Position numbers and translations under genes: made by a program. The notes under the pieces are model-generated. The model made no database searches, was not told the DNA's origin, and saw only the letters and a program-made list of their open reading frames with translations. DNA of 64,000 nt from Azospirillum sp051124815. GTDB lineage: Bacteria > Pseudomonadota > Alphaproteobacteria > Azospirillales > Azospirillaceae. The stretch is from NCBI RefSeq assembly GCF_051124815.1, contig NZ_CP118489.1:248001-312000 (forward strand). The letters run 5' to 3'. This document shows, piece by piece, positions 18,882 through 28,732 of this stretch (position 1 is its first letter; each line of letters starts with the position of its first letter).

Positions 18882-19517
18882 ATGATGTGGCAGACGCTCG
18901 CCTTCTTCTTCGCCACCGCCTTCGTGATCTCGGCCACGCCGGGCCCGAACATGCTGCTGGCGATGAGCCTCGGCCTGCGCTTCGGCGCCCGCCGTGCCGC
19001 CTGGGGCGGCGCCGGCATGTGCGCGGCGCTGGCGGTGATGGCGGCACTGTCCGCCTTCGGGCTGGGCGCCCTGCTCTCCACCTCCGTCCTGGCCTTCGAG
19101 ATCGTGCGCTGGGCCGGCGTCGCCTACCTCACTTGGCTCGGCATCGCCGCATGGCTGGCGCCGGTCGAGCAGCCCGGCGAGCGTGATACCGCCGCCGCCC
19201 CGTCGGGGGAAGGCACGCCCGCCCGCCTGTTCCTGCGCGGCGCGCTGGTCGCCTTCAGCAACCCGAAGGCGCTGGTGTTCATGGGCGCCCTGTTCCCGCA
19301 GTTCATCGACGCCGCCGCCCCGCTGGCGCCGCAGCTGATGGCGCTGGTCGCCACCATGGTGGTGATCGAGTTCGGCTGGATCATGGCCTATGCCACCGGC
19401 GGCGACCGTCTGGCGGCGAAGCTGACCACCGTTTCGGCGGCCAAGTCGCTGAACCGCCTGACCGGCGGCCTGATGATCGGCGCCGGAGGCCTGCTGGCGC
19501 TTGCCCGCCGGGTCTGA
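18882..19517 (+). CDS. LysE/RhtB family amino-acid exporter
   Basis: 211 residues with six hydrophobic helices. The N-terminus FVISATPGPNMLLAMSLGLRFGARRA is the classical LysE/RhtB signature. GALVAFSNPKALVFMGALFPQFID is the second conserved block. Members export lysine, homoserine, threonine or related metabolites across the inner membrane; the substrate cannot be assigned. It is monocistronic by position, followed by the family B repeat at 19551. Confidence 0.88.
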   Translation: MMWQTLAFFFATAFVISATPGPNMLLAMSLGLRFGARRAAWGGAGMCAALAVMAALSAFGLGALLSTSVLAFEIVRWAGVAYLTWLGIAAWLAPVEQPGERDTAAAPSGEGTPARLFLRGALVAFSNPKALVFMGALFPQFIDAAAPLAPQLMALVATMVVIEFGWIMAYATGGDRLAAKLTTVSAAKSLNRLTGGLMIGAGGLLALARRV

Positions 19518-19550
19518 GAGTCTGCAAGATTCTTCGTGCGATTATCGGTC

Positions 19551-19633
19551 GTCATCCCCGCGAAGGCGGGGAACCAGGAAGCTCTGCACCTAAGCCCCTG
19601 GAAAAGCTGGATTCCCGCCTTCGCGGGAATGAC
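19551..19633. repeat. family B 83-bp palindromic repeat, copy 1
   Basis: Starts GTCATCCCCGCGAAGGCGGG and ends with its near mirror, ATTCCCGCCTTCGCGGGAAT followed by GAC. The interior is CCAGGAAGC ... GCTGG. Same length (83 bp) as the copies at 36416 and 40229. It lies 33 bases after the lysE-type stop. Confidence 0.9.
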
Positions 19634-19699
19634 GGCTGAGAATGGTCTATGATAGGGCCCAAAGTCTACGGACTCTGATTCACCCCTTTCCTCCCGCTC

Positions 19700-19731
19700 A
19701 AAGAAAAAGGGCCGCGCAATCGCGCGGCCCT
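19700..19731 (-). terminator. strong Rho-independent terminator of the minus-strand RNA
   Basis: Read on the minus strand: AGGGCCGCGC, loop GATT, GCGCGGCCCT, then TTTTCTTT. The 10-bp perfect GC-rich stem with a T-run only on this strand fixes the direction. No minus-strand protein gene lies upstream of it, which is what led to the RNA gene call. Confidence 0.85.
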
Positions 19732-19860
19732 GAAGTTTAGGGAGGAAACGCCCCGAGAATGGGCAAGGCCAAGATATGCTGCGGCGCACACGAACTGGTA
19801 TTACCAATGCTGAATGGTAGCCATGCGCCTCAGGAATGGGCCCATGCAGCAATATGCGTT
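19702..19860 (-). ncRNA. ssrS: probable 6S RNA
   Basis: A minus-strand transcript of about 159 nt, ending in the terminator at 19700-19731. It folds as one long interrupted hairpin. The closing stem is AACGC/GCGTT, next ATGGGC/GCCCAT, then a large asymmetric internal bubble. Above it lies GGCGCA/TGCGCC, topped by TACCA/TGGTA. This closing stem, central bubble and terminal stem layout is that of 6S RNA, which binds the housekeeping RNA polymerase as a promoter mimic. The 5' bubble edge GGGCCCATTCCTGAGGCGC resembles the E. coli 6S stretch GGGCCAGTCCCCTGAGCCG. A promoter-like TTTTTG-N17-TATTGC (19893-19865) predicts a start near 19860, exactly at the closing stem. Family identity rests on hand folding; another structured small RNA is possible. 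Confidence 0.55.
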
Positions 19861-20017
19861 GTCAGCAATAGAACGCGTCCCCGGTTACAAAAATTTCATA
19901 GAACCGCCGCGCCGCGGTCATCGCCCGTCCCACTAATGCTTCGCTTTGCCGCCTCTGCCGAAAGGCTTACCCCCGGCGGGGGCGGCGGTGCGAAACATGC
20001 GGCCGAGGAACGGTGCG

Positions 20018-22102
20018 ATGGCGATCCCAGTCCTGCGCAGCCTGACGCTGAAGCAGGCGATTCACGCGGTTCTCGCCGCCTTCGTCATCGGCCTGACCAT
20101 CACCGCGGCCGAATTCGCCTGGACCGCCAGCCGTGAGCGGACCGTCGCCCTGGCCCAGGTGGCGGACGCCGTCGCCCTGGTGGAGGGGCCGGCCGCCAGC
20201 GCCGCCTGGCTGATCGACGCGGAACTGGCCGGACAGGTTTTGCGGGGCATGGTCCGCGCCAATGCCGCCTGGGCGGAAATCCGGCTGGGCGACGGCACCC
20301 TGCTCGCCCGCCGCGAACGCCCGGCCAGACCGGCAAGCCTGCTGGAGCGTGCGGCGACGGCGCTTCTGTTCATCGACCGGCCGGTGGTGACCCATGACCT
20401 GATGACTCCGGCGAACGGGCCGAGGGCTGCTGACGGGTCTCGGATCGGCACGCTGATCGTCGGCATCGACACCGGGCGGGCGGCATCCGGCTTCCTCGCC
20501 TATGTCTCGGCGGCGCTGCTGGCGGGGACCCTGCGCAACCTGCTGATCGGGCTGGCGATGGCGGCGGTGTTCCACCGGCTGCTGACCCGGCCGCTGCTGC
20601 AGATCGGCCGGGCGGTGGCGCGGATCGACCCGGAAAAGCCCTATGGCCAGCCGCTGGCCGTGCCGCGCGGCCATGCCGACGACGAGCTTGGCTTCGTCAT
20701 CGCCCGCTTCAACCACACCCTGACCCTGCTGGAGCGCGAGCATGACGAGCTGCGGCGGCTGGCGACGCGCTGCCCGCTGACCGGGCTGGCGAACCGGGCG
20801 CTGCTGCTCGACCGGCTGGACCACGCCATCGAACTGGCGAACCGCGCGCGTGGGGATAGAACCGGGGCCGGCCGGCTTGCGGTGTTGTATGTCGACCTCG
20901 ACCGCTTCAAGCGGGTCAACGACAGCCTGGGGCATGGCGTCGGCGATCTGCTGCTCTGCCGGGTGGCGGAGCGGCTGGGCGCCAATGTGCGCCGCTGCGA
21001 CACCGTCGGCCGGCTGGGCGGCGACGAGTTCCTGGTGGTGCTGGAGCGCGTCGCCGACCGCGACGAGGCCGCCATGGTGGCGCAACGGCTGCTCGACGGC
21101 CTGTCCTCCCTGCGCGAGGTGGGGGAGCATCGCGTCCACCTCACCGCCAGCATCGGCATCGCCGTCCATCCCCTGCCGGGCAACGGCGAGCGGCCTGAAG
21201 GGGTGCCGGACAGCACCGGCCTGATGCGGATGGCCGATTCGGCGATGCAGGCGGCCAAGACGGCGGGCGGCGACCGCTTCGTCTTCTACACCCGCGACAT
21301 GACCGACCGCGCCGAGACCCGGCTCCGGCTGGAATCCGGCCTGCGCGAGGCGGTGGCGGCGCGGGCCTTCGAGCTGGTCTATCAGCCGAAGATCGAGGCG
21401 GCGGGCGGCCGGCTGACCGGCTTCGAGGCGCTGATCCGCTGGCGGCACGAAGGGACGGCGATCTCCCCCGCCGACTTCATCCCGGTGGCCGAGGACACCG
21501 GGCTCATCATCGAGATCGGCCGCTGGGTGCTGGAGGAAGCCTGCCGCACCGCGACCCGCTGGGCTCTGGACCATGGCCCGGTTCCGGTGGCGGTCAACGT
21601 CTCCGCCCGCCAGCTCGCCGATCCCGGCTTCGCCCGGCTGGTCGAGCAGATGCTGCAACGCCACGGCACCCCGCCCCACCTGCTGGAGCTGGAGATCACC
21701 GAGACCGTCATCATGAAGGACGTGCGCCACCATCTGCCGACGCTGAACCGGCTGCGGGCGCTGGGGGTGCGCATCGCCATCGACGATTTCGGCACCGGCT
21801 ATTCCTCGCTGGCCTATCTGCGCCAATTGCCGGTGGATGTGCTGAAGATCGACCGCAGCTTCGTCAACGACCTGCCGCACGCCCCCGACATCGCCTCCAC
21901 CGTCATCGCGCTGGCCCAGCGGCTGCTGTTGTCCACCGTCGCCGAGGGGGTGGAGACTGCCGAGCAGCGGCATTGGCTGGCGGAAGCCGGCTGCGATTGC
22001 CTGCAGGGCTTTCTGATCTCGCGCCCGCTGGCGGCCGACGCGGCGGAAGCGATGGTGATGACCGCCTTCGCCCGCGACGAGGCGCTTCCGATGACGGCGT
22101 AA
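20018..22102 (+). CDS. membrane-bound GGDEF-EAL cyclic-di-GMP protein
   Basis: 694 residues. The start was chosen for GAGGA eight bases upstream; in-frame ATGs at 19946 and 19997 lack a ribosome site. Two membrane helices (about 14-34 and 160-182) flank a periplasmic sensor region of about 125 residues. A HAMP-like linker follows, then the GGDEF domain with intact GGDEF at 334-338 and an allosteric I-site RRCD five residues before it. The EAL domain has FEALIRWRH (Glu470), then DDFGTGYSSLAYL and KIDRSFV. All catalytic hallmarks of both cyclase and phosphodiesterase are present, so net activity cannot be told. Located next to the probable 6S RNA, transcribed away from it. Confidence 0.92.
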   Translation: MAIPVLRSLTLKQAIHAVLAAFVIGLTITAAEFAWTASRERTVALAQVADAVALVEGPAASAAWLIDAELAGQVLRGMVRANAAWAEIRLGDGTLLARRERPARPASLLERAATALLFIDRPVVTHDLMTPANGPRAADGSRIGTLIVGIDTGRAASGFLAYVSAALLAGTLRNLLIGLAMAAVFHRLLTRPLLQIGRAVARIDPEKPYGQPLAVPRGHADDELGFVIARFNHTLTLLEREHDELRRLATRCPLTGLANRALLLDRLDHAIELANRARGDRTGAGRLAVLYVDLDRFKRVNDSLGHGVGDLLLCRVAERLGANVRRCDTVGRLGGDEFLVVLERVADRDEAAMVAQRLLDGLSSLREVGEHRVHLTASIGIAVHPLPGNGERPEGVPDSTGLMRMADSAMQAAKTAGGDRFVFYTRDMTDRAETRLRLESGLREAVAARAFELVYQPKIEAAGGRLTGFEALIRWRHEGTAISPADFIPVAEDTGLIIEIGRWVLEEACRTATRWALDHGPVPVAVNVSARQLADPGFARLVEQMLQRHGTPPHLLELEITETVIMKDVRHHLPTLNRLRALGVRIAIDDFGTGYSSLAYLRQLPVDVLKIDRSFVNDLPHAPDIASTVIALAQRLLLSTVAEGVETAEQRHWLAEAGCDCLQGFLISRPLAADAAEAMVMTAFARDEALPMTA

Positions 22103-22200
22103 GCGGAGTTTCGGTCAACGCGCGGCGGAGGTCCGGTCAAGACAGCCTCCCGCCGGCCGGTTATGGTCGCCTCCCCCGCGCCAACCGACCGACAAGAATC

Positions 22201-23130
22201 ATGACCGTCTCCGCCACCCTGCCTGATCGCCGATCCGTCAACCGCGCCACGCTGGTCGGCTTCACCGCCATCCTGCTGTGGGCGACACTGGCCCCGCTGG
22301 CGACGCTGGCCTCCATGGTGCCGCCGTTCCAGCTGGTGGCGACCTCCTTCCTGCTGGCCTTCCTGGTCGGCAGCGGCTGGACGCTGTCGCGCGGCGACAA
22401 CCCCTTGCGCTATTTCCGCCAGCCGCCGGCGGCCTGGGCGCTGGGGGTCGGCGGGCTGTTCGGCTTCCACTTCCTCTATTTCATGGCCCTGCAGGCGGCC
22501 CCGCCGGTCGAGGCGAACCTGATCAACTATCTGTGGCCGCTGCTGATCGTGCTGTTCTCCGCCCTGCTGCCGGGGGAGCGGCTGCGGTCCTGGCATGTCG
22601 GCGGCGCGCTGGCCGGTCTGGCGGGAACGGTTCTGCTGATCGCGCGCGGCGGGACCGGCAACTCCGTGGGCGGATTCTCGATCGACCCGGCGCATCTGCC
22701 CGGCTATGCCGCCGCGCTGGGCAGCGCCGTCACCTGGGCCGGCTATTCGGTGCTGCGCCGCCGGCTGGGCCAGACCGGCGAGGCGCCGACCGACGCGGTC
22801 AGCGCCTTCTGTCTCGTCACCGCGCTTCTGTCGCTGCTCTGTCATCTGGCGCTGGAGCGGACGGTATGGCCGGAGACCGCCGCCGGCTGGGGTGCGATGC
22901 TGCTGCTTGGGCTAGGACCGGTGGGGGCGGCCTTCTTCGTCTGGGATTACGGCGTGCGCCACGGCGACATCCGGGCGCTGGGGGCGCTGTCCTATCTGGC
23001 GCCGCTGCTGTCGACCCTGCTGCTGGTCCTGTTCGGCCTCGCCCCCAACTCCGGCATCATCTGGGTGTCCTGCGCCCTGATCGCCGGCGGGTCGCTGCTC
23101 GCCAGCAAGGACCTGCTGCGGCGAAAGTAA
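22201..23130 (+). CDS. DMT superfamily transporter (EamA domains)
   Basis: 309 residues, about ten membrane helices in two EamA repeats. The first repeat shows ATLVGFTAILLWATLAPL and later NLINYLWPLLIVLFSALLPGERL; the second ends with LGALSYLAPLLSTLLLVLFGL. These are YedA/RhaT/aromatic-amino-acid exporter style motifs. Substrate unknown. It starts 98 bases after the GGDEF-EAL stop on the same strand. Confidence 0.87.
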   Translation: MTVSATLPDRRSVNRATLVGFTAILLWATLAPLATLASMVPPFQLVATSFLLAFLVGSGWTLSRGDNPLRYFRQPPAAWALGVGGLFGFHFLYFMALQAAPPVEANLINYLWPLLIVLFSALLPGERLRSWHVGGALAGLAGTVLLIARGGTGNSVGGFSIDPAHLPGYAAALGSAVTWAGYSVLRRRLGQTGEAPTDAVSAFCLVTALLSLLCHLALERTVWPETAAGWGAMLLLGLGPVGAAFFVWDYGVRHGDIRALGALSYLAPLLSTLLLVLFGLAPNSGIIWVSCALIAGGSLLASKDLLRRK

Positions 23131-23190
23131 GAGCGACCGGAACACAGCCTATCGCTTGAACAGAGTCGGCATGAATGCTACCGAGAGGAC

Positions 23191-23583
23191 ATGCCGATCA
23201 CCTTCCATCCCCGCCGTGGCTCGATTCTCATCTGCGACTTCGATACCGGTTTCCAACCACCGGAGATGATCAAGGTCCGGCCGGTCGTGGTGGTTTCCGC
23301 TCGTCGCCGTCGTGGGCCGGGCCTGTGTACCGTTGTGCCCTTGAGCAGCGTCGAGCCGGACCCTCTCGAACCGTATCACCATCAATTGTCGCCAATCGCT
23401 TATCCGCCAGCTCGGGGAGCGATTTGGGCCAAGTGCGATATGGCAGTGACGGTTTCTTGCGCCCGTCTCGATCGGGTCAAAGTGAAATTACCGAATGGTC
23501 AGCGACAATACTTGGTTTACACAATGCCTGCCGATGACATGACTGCAATCGACGACTGCCTGCGGATCGCCCTCGTCCTGTAA
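23191..23583 (+). CDS. PemK/MazF-like toxin, apparently without antitoxin
   Basis: 130 residues. The opening FHPRRGSILICDFDTGF followed by MIKVRPVVVVSARRR is the PemK/MazF fold, a plasmid-maintenance type endoribonuclease. CTVVPLSSVEPDPLEPYHHQL and GAIWAKCDMAVTVSCARLDRV match the later strands. The usual antitoxin gene would be immediately upstream and overlapping; here only 60 bases separate it from the DMT transporter, and nothing coding lies on either side. Lower GC than the neighbours suggests acquisition. It may also be a non-toxic PemK-like relative. Confidence 0.8.
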   Translation: MPITFHPRRGSILICDFDTGFQPPEMIKVRPVVVVSARRRRGPGLCTVVPLSSVEPDPLEPYHHQLSPIAYPPARGAIWAKCDMAVTVSCARLDRVKVKLPNGQRQYLVYTMPADDMTAIDDCLRIALVL

Positions 23584-23845
23584 AGGCTTGGCTGGCGTAC
23601 CAACTTCTCTCTTCACAAAACCTTGACTAACTGCGTGCGAGATTGCAAAATAATGATGTTCCCGCACTGTCGGCATTTGTCGGCAACGGGCTTGGAAGAC
23701 CACGGGTGACCGCGGCAGGTTCCGGCAGATGGCGATGACAAGCTGGCCGGGACCTCAAGAATCGGGCCTCACCGGAAACGGTGAGGCCCTTGTCATTTGT
23801 CATGCATCATTTGTCATGCGTCATTTCTCGGTCCTCTTCCCGGCC
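23584..23845. other. convergent intergenic region between toxin-like gene and NCS2 permease
   Basis: 262 bases with lower GC on the left side. No antitoxin-like frame found. A strong hairpin at 23764-23789 is annotated separately. CATTTGTCATGC is tandemly repeated between about 23795 and 23825. Confidence 0.4.
23764..23789. terminator. bidirectional hairpin terminator
   Basis: GGGCCTCACC, loop GGAAAC, GGTGAGGCCC, a perfect 10-bp stem. On the plus strand TTGTCATTTG follows; on the minus strand GATTCTTG follows. It sits between the convergent toxin-like gene and the NCS2 permease and probably ends transcription from both sides. Confidence 0.7.
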
Positions 23846-25213
23846 TCAAGCCTCCGCCCCATGCGCGGCGGCAGCCACGTCGTGACGGGCGCGGTCGGCG
23901 CTCTGCAGACCGTTGAAGTACCAGTTCAGCGCCACGGCGGTCAGGGTGCCGAGCAGGATGCCGCTGTGCAGCAGCGGCGACAGGAAGGCCGGCATCTGCG
24001 AGAAGAACTTGTCCGACACCAGCGGGATCAGCCCGACGCCGATGCTGACCGCCACGACGATCAGGTTCTCGCGCCGGTTGGCAAAATCGACCTGCGCCAG
24101 GATCTTCACGCCGGTCGCCGCCACCATGCCGAACATCACCAACCCGGCCCCGCCCAGCACGAAGGCCGGCACCGACGCCACCACATGGGCCAGCTTCGGC
24201 AGCAGCCCCAGCAGCAGCAGGATCAGCCCGCCCGCCGCGCAGACCCAGCGGCTGCGCACGCCCGTCACCCCGACCAGCCCGACATTCTGCGAGAAGGAGG
24301 TGTAGGGGAAGGTGTTGAAGACGCCGCCGATCAGCGTGCCCAGCCCGTCGGTGCGCAGGCCGCGGACCAGATCCTCCCGGCTCACCGGGCGACCGACCAT
24401 GTCGCCGACCGCCAGGAACATGCCGGTCGATTCGATCATCACCACGATCATCACCAGCGACATGGTCAGGATGGCGACCGGATCGAACACCGGCATGCCG
24501 AACTGGAAGGGCTGCACCGCCGCCACCCAGGGCGCTTCCGCCAGTCCTTTGAAATCGACCATGCCCAGCGCCATCGCCAGCGCCATGCCGGCCACCAGCC
24601 CCAGCAGCACCGCGACGTTCCGCAAGAATCCGCGGCCATGCTTCATCAGCGCCAGGATCACCAGCAGCACGAAGGCGGCGATACCCAGGAAAGCCGGATC
24701 ACCGAAACGCGGGTTGCCGACCCCGCCGCCGGCCCAGCCCACCCCGACCCGCATCAGCGAAATGCCGATGATGGCGATGACGCTTCCGGTCACCACCGGC
24801 GGGAACAGCGGCAGCAGCCGGCCGACCAGCGGCGCCGCCAGGATGGCGAAGATGCCGGACCCGATCACCGCGCCATAGATCCCCAGCAGACCCAGCGACG
24901 GGTTGGCCGCCATCGCCACCATCGGCCCGACCGCGGCGAAGGTGACGCCCATCATCACCGGCAGGCGGATGCCGAAGCGCCAGACCCCGACCGCCTGGAT
25001 CAGCGTGACCACGCCGCAGGCGAACAGGTCGGCGTTGATCAGCATGGCGATCTGGTCCTTCGGCAGCTTCAGCGCCCCGCCGACGATCAGCGGCACCGCG
25101 ATGGCCCCGGCATACATCACCAGCACATGCTGCAGCCCCAGCGCCAGCAGCCGCCAGGGCGGCAGGACCTCGTCGACGGGATGGACGTCAGAAGTGACGG
25201 CGGCGCTTGTCAT
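23846..25213 (-). CDS. NCS2 family nucleobase (xanthine/uracil class) permease
   Basis: 455 residues. The start was picked at MTSAAVTSD with AAGG upstream; frames open further upstream lack a ribosome site. About 12-14 membrane helices. LALGLQHVLVMYAGAIAVPLIVGGAL opens the fold, and GVFNTFPYTSFSQNVGLVGVTGVRSRWV is the NCS2 signature helix region typical of the xanthine/uric-acid branch. It imports a purine base, possibly urate, with protons; exact specificity is not claimed. No purine-catabolism genes are adjacent. Confidence 0.88.
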   Translation of the reverse strand: MTSAAVTSDVHPVDEVLPPWRLLALGLQHVLVMYAGAIAVPLIVGGALKLPKDQIAMLINADLFACGVVTLIQAVGVWRFGIRLPVMMGVTFAAVGPMVAMAANPSLGLLGIYGAVIGSGIFAILAAPLVGRLLPLFPPVVTGSVIAIIGISLMRVGVGWAGGGVGNPRFGDPAFLGIAAFVLLVILALMKHGRGFLRNVAVLLGLVAGMALAMALGMVDFKGLAEAPWVAAVQPFQFGMPVFDPVAILTMSLVMIVVMIESTGMFLAVGDMVGRPVSREDLVRGLRTDGLGTLIGGVFNTFPYTSFSQNVGLVGVTGVRSRWVCAAGGLILLLLGLLPKLAHVVASVPAFVLGGAGLVMFGMVAATGVKILAQVDFANRRENLIVVAVSIGVGLIPLVSDKFFSQMPAFLSPLLHSGILLGTLTAVALNWYFNGLQSADRARHDVAAAAHGAEA

Positions 25214-25482
25214 GGCGGAAGCCTTGCTATCCGGTGGATCGGCTTCGTTCTGCATTGCGCGTGCCGTTTCGCCCCGCAGCGGATTCCAGTCTCGGCCCGT
25301 CCTGTCCTGCACAATGTCTGGGCACATACCGGCGCCCCCTGCCCGCGGAGGTGGCAAATCCCGCGCGGTTTTTTGCCGCGCCCGGTGGGAAACCCCATTG
25401 CTGACTGCTTTATTCTTTAACGATCGGTGCGTACAGTCGCTGTTGCCTACCCCTTTCGCGCAACCCAAAGCCGAGCGTCGCG
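25214..25482. other. divergent intergenic region
   Basis: 269 bases separating the divergent permease and ACP-like genes. The sequence GCTTTATTCTTTAACG near 25407 is AT-rich and a plausible promoter core for one direction. No coding frame supported. Confidence 0.4.
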
Positions 25483-25821
25483 ATGAGCAAGTCGATCGAG
25501 GGTGTATCCAACTGGATGCACATGTTCCGCTGGATCGTGAAGCTGATCCGCGACGAATATGGGGTCGACGAGGCTCTGCTGACCCGCAATGCGACCCTGG
25601 AGACCGATATCCAGCTGTCGATCGATCAGGTCGAGCAGGTGCTGGAATACATCTCCGAAAGCTTCGCCATCCGCTTTCCCGAAGGAACGCTGGACGAGTT
25701 GGTGAAGCTGGAGGAACTCTGTCTGCTGGCGAGCTGGATCAAGGGCTATTACAAGCGCCCCGAATTCATCTCCGACGCCTTCGAGGCCCGCTGCCGCAGC
25801 ATCAACCAGATTGCAGCCTGA
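25483..25821 (+). CDS. acyl-carrier-protein-like protein of unknown function
   Basis: 112 residues, acidic, no signal or membrane segment. Residues about 42-85 align by eye with acyl carrier proteins: DIQLSIDQVEQVLEYISESF corresponds to the ACP helix-2 region (G-x-D-S-L-D-x-V-E-L). This would place Ser at the phosphopantetheine site, with FAIRFPEGTLDELVKLEELC for helix 3. The residue before it is Leu, not the usual Asp, so the site is degenerate. DUF1493-type ACP-like proteins look similar. It is separated by only two bases from the GH1 gene, so the two are translationally coupled. Confidence 0.6.
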   Translation: MSKSIEGVSNWMHMFRWIVKLIRDEYGVDEALLTRNATLETDIQLSIDQVEQVLEYISESFAIRFPEGTLDELVKLEELCLLASWIKGYYKRPEFISDAFEARCRSINQIAA

Positions 25822-25823
25822 CC

Positions 25824-27151
<1,328 letters not shown>

Positions 27152-27155
<4 letters not shown>

Positions 27156-27736
27156 CGCCGCCGCACCTCCGCGCAGACGCCCTCGGCCCCGTCCCGCGCC
27201 TCGACCAGCGCCGCCGTGCCGCGCAGAAGCAGGCTGTGGCCGGCGGGAACCGTCAGAGCCTCGCCACCGTCCGGCGTGACGGCCAGCGTGCCGACGAGCG
27301 CATGGACCAGCAGCACGTCGCCGGCGGCGCGATGGACGGCACCTCCCGCCAGCAGGGTCAGGGCGCCGGTGGCGGACGCGCGGTCGAGCATCAGGTTCAC
27401 GTCGCGGATCGGGCCGGCGGTCGGTTCGCACCACACAGGCGCCTCGCCGGGGAAGGCGAAGGCGGGATCCAGGCGGCGGCGTTCGACGGGCGCGGCACCA
27501 TCGACCGACAGGCGCATGCCGTCACCCTCCACCACCGCGATCAGCCGGTCATAGCCGGGAAAGGCGGAGAACGGGCCGGGCTCGACCACGTCGGCGATGC
27601 TGACACGCCAGACGAATCGCCCGTCGGCGGCCGGCTCCACCGCCAGCTCGGTGGTGACACCGCCGCCATTCTTCCAGGGAACGCGGCGATGGTCGGCCGG
27701 GGTCAGGCGCGTGATGGACGGGTCTTTGGACTGCAA
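27152..27736 (-). CDS. HutD/Ves family protein
   Basis: 194 residues, bicupin HutD/Ves fold. RRVPWKNGGGVTTELAVEP near residues 17-35 and WRVSIADVVEPGPFSAFPGYDRLIAVVEGDGMRL are the signature. HutD is linked to histidine use as a possible governor of the hut operon, but no hut genes are near. Its stop overlaps the convergent GH1 stop by four bases. Confidence 0.88.
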
Positions 27737-27794
27737 GGGTCTGCTCCGGAACGGATCGGCTCCGCCCGGTCATAGCACAGCCGACAGCCCGGCT

Positions 27795-28493
27795 TCACAC
27801 GAACAGGCTGAAGCTGCCCATCAGTTTCTGTGTGCCGGTCTGGCCGGTGGGGATGGAGTTCATGCTGCTGATGGCCTGATTCAGCCCGTCGAGCGTCGCC
27901 TGCTGGCCGGTGGACAGCGTCAGGCCGGTGTCGCCCTTGGCCGGCTGCTTGGCCACGGTGTCGTAATCCTGGCTGTAATTGCCCATCACCAGCTGCATGG
28001 CGTAGTTCTTCGGGTCCTTGTCGGACTGGCCCTTGTCGCGGGTGACGCGCAGGGTGTAGTCGCCCTTGTCAACCGTCAGGTTGCCGGTCTGCAATTGCTT
28101 GAAAGCCTTGTAATTGTCGCCGGCCTTCGGATCGCTGTCGGCCATCACCCGGCCAAGCCGGTTCATCAGCTGGACATGCACACCGTCGTCGCCGACCTGA
28201 CCCATGGTCAGTTCGCCCTTGGTGACGACCTTGAACTTGTAGAAGTCGGCCTTGTCGTTCGGGGCCAAGGTGCTGGCAACGTTCAGGCGGGTGGTGTTCT
28301 TGGAAATCACGCCGATGTCGGTCGCGCCGGCATTGGTGTTCAGCGCCGACTTCTTCACCGTCTTGGAATATTCCTTGACGTCGCCGACCGCCTGGTTGCT
28401 CTGCGACTTCTTGATCGCCTCGACCGCATTGTTGATCGAGGCGTTGAGGCTGGACACCAGGGAGTTGACGCTTGAGAGAGCATCATCCGCCAT
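27795..28493 (-). CDS. unknown protein with a PPC-like beta-sandwich domain
   Basis: 232 residues, no classical signal peptide. The N-terminal 45 residues are a Ser/Asn-rich amphipathic helix (SSVNSLVSSLNASINNAVEAIK). Residues about 70-170 read like a bacterial pre-peptidase C-terminal (PPC) beta-sandwich: DKADFYKFKVVTKGELTM, VHVQLMNRLGRVMADSD, DKGDYTLRVTRDKG and NYAMQLVMG. Such domains usually occur outside the cell on larger proteins; here it is alone. The C-terminal tail is Gly/Thr/Gln-rich. Secretion by a type I or other Sec-independent route is possible but not shown. Confidence 0.7.
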   Translation of the reverse strand: MADDALSSVNSLVSSLNASINNAVEAIKKSQSNQAVGDVKEYSKTVKKSALNTNAGATDIGVISKNTTRLNVASTLAPNDKADFYKFKVVTKGELTMGQVGDDGVHVQLMNRLGRVMADSDPKAGDNYKAFKQLQTGNLTVDKGDYTLRVTRDKGQSDKDPKNYAMQLVMGNYSQDYDTVAKQPAKGDTGLTLSTGQQATLDGLNQAISSMNSIPTGQTGTQKLMGSFSLFV

Positions 28494-28732
28494 GATCAGT
28501 CATCCTTCTTCCGATCCGATCCCCACGCCCGAAACCAAGTCCGAAAACCCGGTCCGAACGCCGTTCGAGGAGCACCAAACAAGAGGTACGGCCGGCTGAG
28601 CCGTAACCCGGACACGTCTGCCCTAAGGGAGTATACGACAACAGCCGGCGGAACATAGGCAGGATTCGTGATTTTTTTGGTCGAAAGCTGGGATGCGGGA
28701 CCTGCACGCCATGGCCGGCGGCCCCGTCCGGC
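28494..28732. other. upstream region of the PPC-like gene
   Basis: 239 bases. The minus-strand promoter of the PPC-like gene should be here. AGTATACGACAAC at 28630-28642 is the only relatively AT-rich core. Nothing coding was supported. Confidence 0.35.

Larger units (their letters stand above)
19518..20017. other. intergenic region holding a repeat and a structured RNA gene
   Basis: 500 bases without a protein gene. It holds the family B repeat (19551-19633), a minus-strand Rho-independent terminator (19700-19731) and a probable 6S RNA (19702-19860, minus). The last 100 bases lead to the GGDEF-EAL gene, with GAGGA before its chosen start. Confidence 0.6.

Noticed and set aside
19967..21973. 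A 668-codon minus-strand frame opposite the GGDEF-EAL gene
   Set aside because: No domain sense, composition typical of antisense to GC-rich coding, and the plus strand has intact catalytic motifs.
23729..25420. Long plus-strand frame opposite the NCS2 permease
   Set aside because: His/Gln/Asp-rich shadow; the minus strand holds a complete transporter.
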